Part shown: piece by piece, positions 57,901 through 64,000 of the stretch
How positions within the stretch are numbered: the first letter of the stretch is position 1
Layout of the letters: each line of letters begins with the position of its first letter
Source of the DNA: Globodera rostochiensis
Taxonomy: Eukaryota > Nematoda > Chromadorea > Rhabditida > Heteroderidae
Assembly: GCA_018350325.1 (NCBI GenBank)
Contig: JAEVLN010000009.1
Location: 1,385,388-1,449,387, forward strand
Reading direction: 5' to 3'
Length of the DNA stretch: 64,000 nucleotides
Notes under the pieces: model-generated
Database searches by the model: none
What the model was told of the DNA's origin: nothing
The model's input: the letters and a program-made list of their open reading frames with translations, nothing else
Made by a program: the position numbers and the translations under genes

Positions 57901-60900
57901 TGTATTTTTCCCTTATTTTGCATTTTTGTTAAGCAATTTTTCTACAAAATGCTCAGTTTTTAGCGGGGGGGGGGGGGGGGTCAGAACTAGGGTTGGCGGT
58001 TCCGAACCGGACCGTAGAACCGGGATTTTTTCGGTTCGGTTCTTCGGTCCGGTTCGGTCGGACCGAAGAATTCCCAGGAACCGCCAAAAACCCTAGTCAG
58101 AAGCCCCCACATCGCCGCACTCCCCATTATAACAACTTCGCACCAAAATTTTGAAAAAGCCATATGTAAAATGAATTTCAATTTAAAAAGTTGAGATTAG
58201 GCTAAATACAGTTGAAGACTTTTTGAATAAATGCTAAAAATGTTAGGTAAACATAAGATACTTTGCTTGAAACAGCGCGCTGCTAATGACCCATTTAAAT
58301 TATCTCAGAATAACATCGTATCACTTGGCGGCACACATTTAGCATTTTTATCATTTTCTTTAACTGTATTTAGCCTAATCTCAACTTTTTAATTGAAATT
58401 CATTTTACATTTGGTAGTTATTCAGTTAAATTGATTTTTTATAATCAAATAAGACGTTTTGCTATTTCTTTTTTTTTAAACATGTTTTCAGTTACGAAAC
58501 AAATAGTGACTTTTCTGGGTATAATTCTAAAGATTTTCTCCACACTTAGTTTATGCTTATATATAGATCATATTAAGAGCTTTCTAATGGTACTGATATT
58601 GCTTTAATTTGTTCACTTTGAATAGAACCCCAAACACTGTAATGGAGTTGGGTTGACCACTTAGGAAATTAAAATAGTTTTGTAAACAAACAAACAGTCC
58701 GATAAATAATGTCCCAACAGGTTGCCTCTCTGTCCCTCCATGAATACGGTAGTCGGGTGATCGAATGTGTGCTTGAACACTGCACGGAGCAGCAAAAGCG
58801 TCCCGTGCTGGAACAATTGCATGGCAATGGGTCCAAGCTGTTCAACAATTACAACAACGCCCGTGCAGCCAATCTTCAGCTCACCGATTTGTGCAAACAC
58901 ATCGTGGAGTTTGCGCAGAACCGGCGCTGTTCAATGTAGGAATTGCTGGGGGGGGGCAAGCTTCAAGGTGAACGAGTTCAACAGCCCGGTCCGTCGAAAC
59001 TAAGAACAAAACATTAAATGTCGTGGTGGCTTGAAGTATGTAAAACGTCTGATTTTCGTACTACTTGTTATAATATAAACTATGCCCAATCGCTTGGTTT
59101 TTGCTCTGTAATGATTCATTCCCTTTTGCTCCAAGGAAGAAAAATGGGCAAAAAACGTATCGTGGAAGGGTGAAAAAATGATCAAAACAACTAATTGTGC
59201 GACAGCATTTTTTGGGTGACCCCCCCCCCCCCCCCTCCATTTGCGAGCGATGGGTTTCTTCGAATTAGTTTTTTAGAACTCGCATAACATTTCGCCAGGT
59301 TCATCGAGCAAAAGTTGAGGCGTGCCAATCCGACAGAGAAGGCTCAACTTGTGGACGCATTGCGCGGCCACGTGTTGACATTGGCCCTGCACAAATCCGG
59401 CTCTCACGTGATCGAAGCGGCGTTGAAATCGGTGGACAAAGCGTCACAAATTGAGGCAAAATCATTTAATTTATTATTTTACTGATTAAATAAATGTAAA
59501 AATAATTTTATTTAGATAATCAACGAGATATCGGCGCAAGTCCTTATTCTGTCCCTCCATGAATACGGCTGTTGGGTGATCCAATGTCTGCTTGAACACT
59601 GCACGGAGCAGCAAAAGCGTCCCGTGCTGGAACAACTTCATGGCAATGTGCTCTCTTTGGTCACTGATCAGTATGGCAGCTTCGTGATCCAACATTTGAT
59701 TGAGCATGGACTGCCCGAAGACCGGGAGCGCATTGTGCGCAGACTGCAGGGGGGCATTATGAAATACGCACAGGACAAGTTTGCCAGCCTCGTCATAAGG
59801 AAGTGTTTGATCTGCGGGACGCCGGTGCAGAAAAAGGCGCTGTTCGACAACGTCTGTGGGGGGTAAGTTGCTTTTTGCATTAAATGTTTAAGGGACGTTT
59901 TATTTTTCACAGAGGGCCGAAGACGCTTCAAAATGCTCGACAATTGATGGCTGACGAATTTGGCACTTTTGTGATTCAGGTCCTCCTAATATTCATTACA
60001 TAGATGCGCAAGGGAGGGGGGGGGGGGGGTCAGACCCCCCCCCCCCATCGCCGCACTCGGGCACTCCCCACTGTAACAACTTCGCACCAAATTCCAATAT
60101 TTTGAAAAAATTTTTTTTTCTCAGCGTAGGAAAAATAAAGAGAGAAAAACATCGCAAATGTAATTTTAAATCGCGCTAATTTACCGAAATTTTCCCAATA
60201 GAAGTAAAAATAGCAATAAAAAATTTTATATGCAAATTAAAGACATTTTAGAAAACGTTTTGAAAATAACAATTTTAAAAATTTTTATTTTTTGGTGGCA
60301 GAATTAGGTAGTCGCGAAAAAATCAATTTTTGGTGTGCATTTTTTGAAAATTTTGAAAAAGTCGATCCTTATAGTTAGGGGAGTATTTTTCGTTTTTATT
60401 GCATTTTTGTTAAGGAATTTTTGAAAAAATGGCGAAATATGGACAAAAATAAGGAATATGGATAAAAATGGCGAAATATGGAAAATATGGATTATAAAAT
60501 GGGCTCTAGAAGCGCCAACCAAAGCTAAAAACACTATTTATGGCATTTATACGCTGTTACGTGTGCGCAAAAAAATATGGATTTCCATATAAATCGCGGC
60601 CCTAGTTATCTTATAGAAAAAATTCAGAAATTTTTCGAATACGGTACGGACGATCAGAAGGCTCGGCTGGTGGACGCATTGCGTGGCCAAGTGTTGACAT
60701 TGGCCCAGCAAATTTACAGCTATCACGTGATCCTAATAGCGTTGAAATCGGTGGACAAAGCGTCACAAATTGAGGTAAAAAAACATTATTTTATTATTTT
60801 TCTTTTTTTTGTTAGTGATTGGACCCCCCCCCCCCCCTTCCCCCCCTTCCCCGCATTTTCTTCGGTTTTTTAATCCGGTTGATTTAAACCTTGGTACTGA

Positions 60901-62826
60901 AGTGCTCTTTTACCTGGGGACTCATTATTAGGGCTAGGATTTTTGGCAGGATGACATTTCATCCACGCAACATTTCATCCACTAACCCAAAAAACGGACA
61001 CTTCATCCTCTAACCCAAAATACGACACTTCATCCACTAACCCAAAATACGACACTTCATCCACGCAACATTTCATCCACTAACCCAAAAAACGGACACT
61101 TCATCCTCTAACCCAAAATAAGACACTTCATCCACTAACCCAAAAAACGGACACTTCATCCACTAACCCAAAAACGGACACTTCATCCACTAACTCAAAA
61201 AACGGACACTTCATCCACTAACCCAAAAAACGGACACTTCATCCACTAACTCAAAAAACGGACACTTCATCCACTAACCCAAAAAACGGACACTTCATCC
61301 ACTAACCCAAAAAACGGACACTTCGTCCACTAACTTAAAAAACGACACTTCATCCACTAACCCAAAATACGACACTTCATCCTCTAACCCAAAATACGAC
61401 ACTTCATCCACTAACCCAAAAAACGGACACTTCATCCACTAACCCAAAAAACGACACTTCATCCACTAACCCAAAAAACGGACACTTCATCCACTAACCC
61501 AAAAAACGACACTTCATCCACTAACCCAAAAAGCGGACACTTCATCCACTAACCCAAAAAACGGACACTTCATCCACTAACCCAAAAAACGGACACTTCA
61601 TCCACTAATCCAAAAAACGACATTCATCCACTAAACCAATACGACATTTCTTCCATGCATTCCAGACTCCTCCAAAAACTTTCATTTTTGACTCACATTT
61701 TGTGAGATGAACAAAATGTTGAACGTAAATAAGCAAGACTTGGGAAAAATTTATTCGAACGAAAAATACAAGCCATTTGAACACGATTAAGTATTTTTTG
61801 TTTTCATAAAAATACGAGTAATTTTTCAAACTGAACTTTAGCCGGCTTAATAGGGTTAGGAAACCCGGCTTACACCCGGGCAGGCTTTTTCTTAAATTAA
61901 ATGTCGTTTTTCGTTTAACGGATGAAGTGTCGCGTGGATGAAATGTCGGCGCCCCGGATTTTTAGGTTCGAAAAATCACGAAATAAGCAAAAATAGGGGA
62001 AAAAAGTTTTTTTTTACTTGAATATCTGGGGACACATTATGTTGGACTTTAAATGTTATTTAGATAATCAATGAGTTATCGGCGCAAGTTATTCCTTTGT
62101 CCCTCCATGAATATGGCACTTGGGTGATCCAATGTGTGCTTGAACACTGCACGGAGCAGCAAAAGCGTGCCGTGCTGGAACAACTGCTTGGCAATGTGCT
62201 CTCTTTGGTCACTGATAAGTATGGCAGCTTCGTGATCCAATATTTGCTTGAACATGGACTGCCCGAAGACCGGGAGCGCATTGTACGCAGTCTGCAGGGC
62301 AAAATTCTGAAGAACACACATCTCCATTCCTTCTGCAGCGTAATCGAGAAGTGTGTGGTTTTTGGGACGCCGGAGCAGAGAAATGCGCTGATCGACCAAG
62401 TTTGTGCGGAGTGAGTGTTTTTTCCGGTACCCCAAGAACTAAATTTTTGCTGTTTTCTGTTCAGCAACGGCTCTGGCTTCGCGCCCTTGTTGAAAATGAT
62501 GAAGCATCCGTTCGGCAACGACGTTGTGCAGAAAATGCTGAACGTTGCGGACACTGCGCGTCACCAGAAAATGATGTTGGCCATCAAAACTGTTCCGATT
62601 AAAAACACGGGAAATCGATCATCAAAGTGAGTTTTGTGATTAGTTTTCTTGCGCTTTTTGCATTTCTTCATCAATATTTCATGGTTTTTGATTTTGCTCA
62701 CAGAATTATTTTAAACGTTTTTTGGGTTTCAGATCGCTTAAGCAAAAGGGGGGCGGCGCAGTCGCCGACAAAAAAAAGAAGAAGCCGAACAACGGATTAT
62801 GGCGTGTGCCAATTAAAGATTTATAG
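54974..62826 (+). CDS. giant PUF (Pumilio-family) protein C/D, about 20 repeats
   Basis: Seventeen exons join in phase to 2,697 nt (898 residues): 54,974-55,027, 55,574-55,691, 55,800-55,920, 56,296-56,452, 56,513-56,859, 56,910-56,976, 57,250-57,396, 57,491-57,568, 57,680-57,751, 58,721-58,935, 59,299-59,455, 59,516-59,862, 59,913-59,979, 60,628-60,774, 62,064-62,410, 62,465-62,626, 62,733-62,826. The start (MIGRFICNLL) and basic tail (DKKKKKP) match gene A. About 20 repeats are countable. Contact motifs in order: LGKDVVE, SGSHVIQ, YGSWVIE, YGSFVIE, FASLVIL, FGSHVIE, YGAPVIQ, YGSHVIN, YGSRVIE, LCKHIVE, SGSHVIE, YGCWVIQ, YGSFVIQ, FASLVIR, FGTFVIQ, YSYHVIL, YGTWVIQ, YGSFVIQ, FCSVIE, GNDVVQ. 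The exons at 56,910-57,751 keep canonical Pumilio order. The 58,721 exon fuses a repeat to a second copy of the N-terminal exon (HGNG then SKLFNNY). Donors at 56,453, 57,397 and 59,456 are GC. Alternatively two genes, the second starting at ATG 58,709. Confidence 0.75.
56182..56993 (+). repeat. intragenic duplication, copy 1
   Basis: About 0.8 kb is repeated at 59,183-59,998 at an offset of 3,003 bp (3,001 before a C-run of different length). It includes three exons and their introns. Differences are few and often change contact residues, for example gaa/caa and agt/tgt in the exon at 56,513. Confidence 0.9.
57988..58095. mobile_element. hAT-like MITE (108 bp), 7/8 TSD, in PUF C/D intron
   Basis: Ends TAGGGTTGGCGGTTCC and the mirror ending AAAACCCTA. 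Flanks gtcagaac (57,980-57,987) and gtcagaag (58,096-58,103). The interior is ggttcggtcc words. Confidence 0.85.
58165..58411. repeat. palindromic MITE-like repeat in PUF C/D intron
   Basis: Arms of about 60 bp: atgtaaaatgaatttcaatt at the left, aattgaaattcattttacat at the right, continuing into gattaggctaaatacagtt and its mirror. No target duplication was read. Confidence 0.75.
59183..59998 (+). repeat. intragenic duplication, copy 2
   Basis: Partner of 56,182-56,993. Exon boundaries and the GC donor at 59,456 are conserved. Similarity ends just after tcctaatattcatta. Confidence 0.9.
60946..61950. repeat. foldback with cacttcatccactaaccc array
   Basis: The left arm (60,946-61,640) holds about 25 units of 24-28 bp containing acacttcatccactaaccc and a variable aaaaacgg. 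The right end has only inverted gatgaagtgtcgcgtggatg and gaaatgtcggc (61,920-61,950). The core is AT-rich. The arms are strongly unequal. It lies in the PUF C/D intron between 60,774 and 62,064. Confidence 0.85.
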
Positions 62827-63030
62827 AATTATTTATTTTATTTTTTGCTCGTAAATTGAACTGCAGCGATAAAAAGTTTCAGAAAAATGTGTACTCGATC
62901 TCCATCATAATTTAATGACCAGTTTATCCCCCTAAATCTTCAATTTTTTAGGCACATATTTCTGCATTGCTAGCACATAATACCTTACATATTTTGGGAT
63001 TTTTAGCACACATAAATCCTATGCCTAGCA
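62827..63030. other. 3' flank of PUF C/D
   Basis: Bases 62,827-62,920 match the 3' flank of PUF A, interrupted there by the element at 33,030. The end of a ttttagcacata-word element follows (62,930-63,030, compare 3,850). Confidence 0.6.
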
Positions 63031-63190
63031 GTGTTTTCCTGTTCCAACAATTTTGAACCTGTTCCTGTTCCTGTTCTGTTCTAAAATCTTAGAACAGCCC
63101 GTCTGTTCTGTTCCTGTTCTGTTCCGACCTCGAGAACAGAACAGGAACAGGAACAGAACAGGAACAGAACAGAGTAAACTGTTCTTAGAC
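63031..63190. repeat. gttcctgttctgttcc palindromic word element
   Basis: Begins CAGTGTTTTCCTGTTCC, followed by alternating cctgttctgttcc and ggaacagaacagg words. Probably another member of the word-armed element group. Confidence 0.65.
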
Positions 63191-64000
63191 TGTTCCAAAT
63201 TAAAAATTTTCCGAGTGAAATTCAGTCTGAAATTTTAATTGATGATGCATTGGACAAAGTGTTCAATCACTTCCTAGTGATGCTCGAGACCTAACCTTAC
63301 CAAGACTTTACCCCGAGACTCGAGATTGACCCTCAAAAACACGAGACTTTTACGAAAATATTTTAATTTAGGTTCAAAATAGGGTTGTTCCCGACCCCTT
63401 GGGCGGGAAAAGGAGGTTGGGGTTGGTCATGTCGAAGGTCGGGGGCGACCCAATTTTGAGAATGGGGAGCAACTCAAATTCAAAATTTTTTGAGAATTCT
63501 GCTTTACATCAGGGGGAGGGGGGGGGGGGGGGTCGGCGGTGCCGATAGGCGCCGCCGAGAAAATTTTGAATTTTTGACTTAATTTGTTAAGGGATTTGCA
63601 ACCATTTTTTGAAGATTTTGATGGAATTGTTAAAAAAATTGGTCTTGATTTTTAAAAACAAAACAAAAGGGTCCCCCTATGATTTTTTTTCTCAAGTTTA
63701 ATGAAACAAATAAAAAATTTATATGTCTTCAAAAAATATTAAATCTAAAATATTTTTAATTACCATCAAAGTTCATAAAAAGAGAGAAAAAAAAATCATT
63801 TACAAAGTCGGGGTTCGAACCCACAGCCCCAGGCATCACATATCACTCACCATTACACCACACCAGGGAGTAAAATAAAAAGAATAAAAAAGATTTTCAC
63901 TAGGGAAAGTTGAACCTTAGCCAAAATTGAATCACGTCACTCAGTTTAACCACTACGCCACCTGAGATCATACTGAATAGTTGGAAAATTTCAAATATAT
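63191..64000. other. repeat-rich end of window, tRNA-like boxes
   Basis: Contains a ctcgagac-word fragment (63,280-63,350), a G-run followed by the inverted ggcggcgcc module (63,515-63,557), and tRNA-like boxes on the minus strand (TGGTGTAATGG at 63,860-63,850 and GGGTTCGAACCC near 63,822-63,811). A second minus-strand A-box-like motif, GGCGTAGTGG, lies near 63,952-63,961. No protein gene seen. Confidence 0.45.

Overview
The window reads as AT-rich, intron-rich nuclear DNA of a nematode, most likely a plant-parasitic cyst nematode (Heterodera/Globodera type). This is an inference from the gene families seen together (PUF, BTB-BACK-MATH, MATH-BTB, SPRY of the B30.2 type expanded in those worms, a degenerate F-box-like relic), from short phase-conserved introns and from repeated GC-AG introns. 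I cannot name a species. Gene models were built by hand from splice-site phase; exon boundaries are given in each entry.

Layout. 0.5-1.9 kb: relic of a PUF (Pumilio) gene carrying a MITE. 2.7-6.8 kb: tandem arrays and foldback elements. 6.9-7.7 kb: one intronless secreted or single-pass membrane protein. 8-11 kb: nested transposon-like sequence. 11.2-11.7 kb (minus): three exons of an unrecognised gene. 11.8-15.3 kb: large tandem arrays and a foldback. 15.7-16.0 kb: F-box-like relic. 16.9-20.7 kb: a gene joining importin-alpha-like ARM repeats to an IAP-type RING finger. 21-23 kb: palindromes and minisatellites. 23.8-27.5 kb: BTB-BACK-MATH gene. 29.2-32.9 kb: PUF gene A, 8 repeats, intact. 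33.0-36.4 kb: mobile elements. 36.9-43.1 kb (minus): PUF gene B, 13 repeats. 46.5-48.8 kb: BACK-SPRY chimera. 49.6-53.4 kb (minus): MATH-BTB pseudogene cut by a hAT-like element. 55.0-62.8 kb: PUF gene C/D, whose 17 exons join in phase into about 898 codons with about 20 PUF repeats. 62.8-64 kb: repeats.

Two themes stand out. First, a local PUF family in which the repeat array has grown from the canonical 8 to 13 and about 20 by duplicating exon blocks between phase-compatible introns; such proteins would in principle bind RNA sites longer than the usual 8 bases. Second, a dense population of non-autonomous elements: at least fifteen have hAT-like ends (TAGRG or CAGGG) and 8-bp target-site duplications I could read directly, while a second group are foldbacks whose arms are element-specific short tandem arrays around related AT-rich cores. 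They sit in introns, at splice junctions and in 3' flanks of the genes, and they account for most of the non-coding sequence. No rRNA genes, CRISPR arrays, operons or prokaryotic signals were seen.
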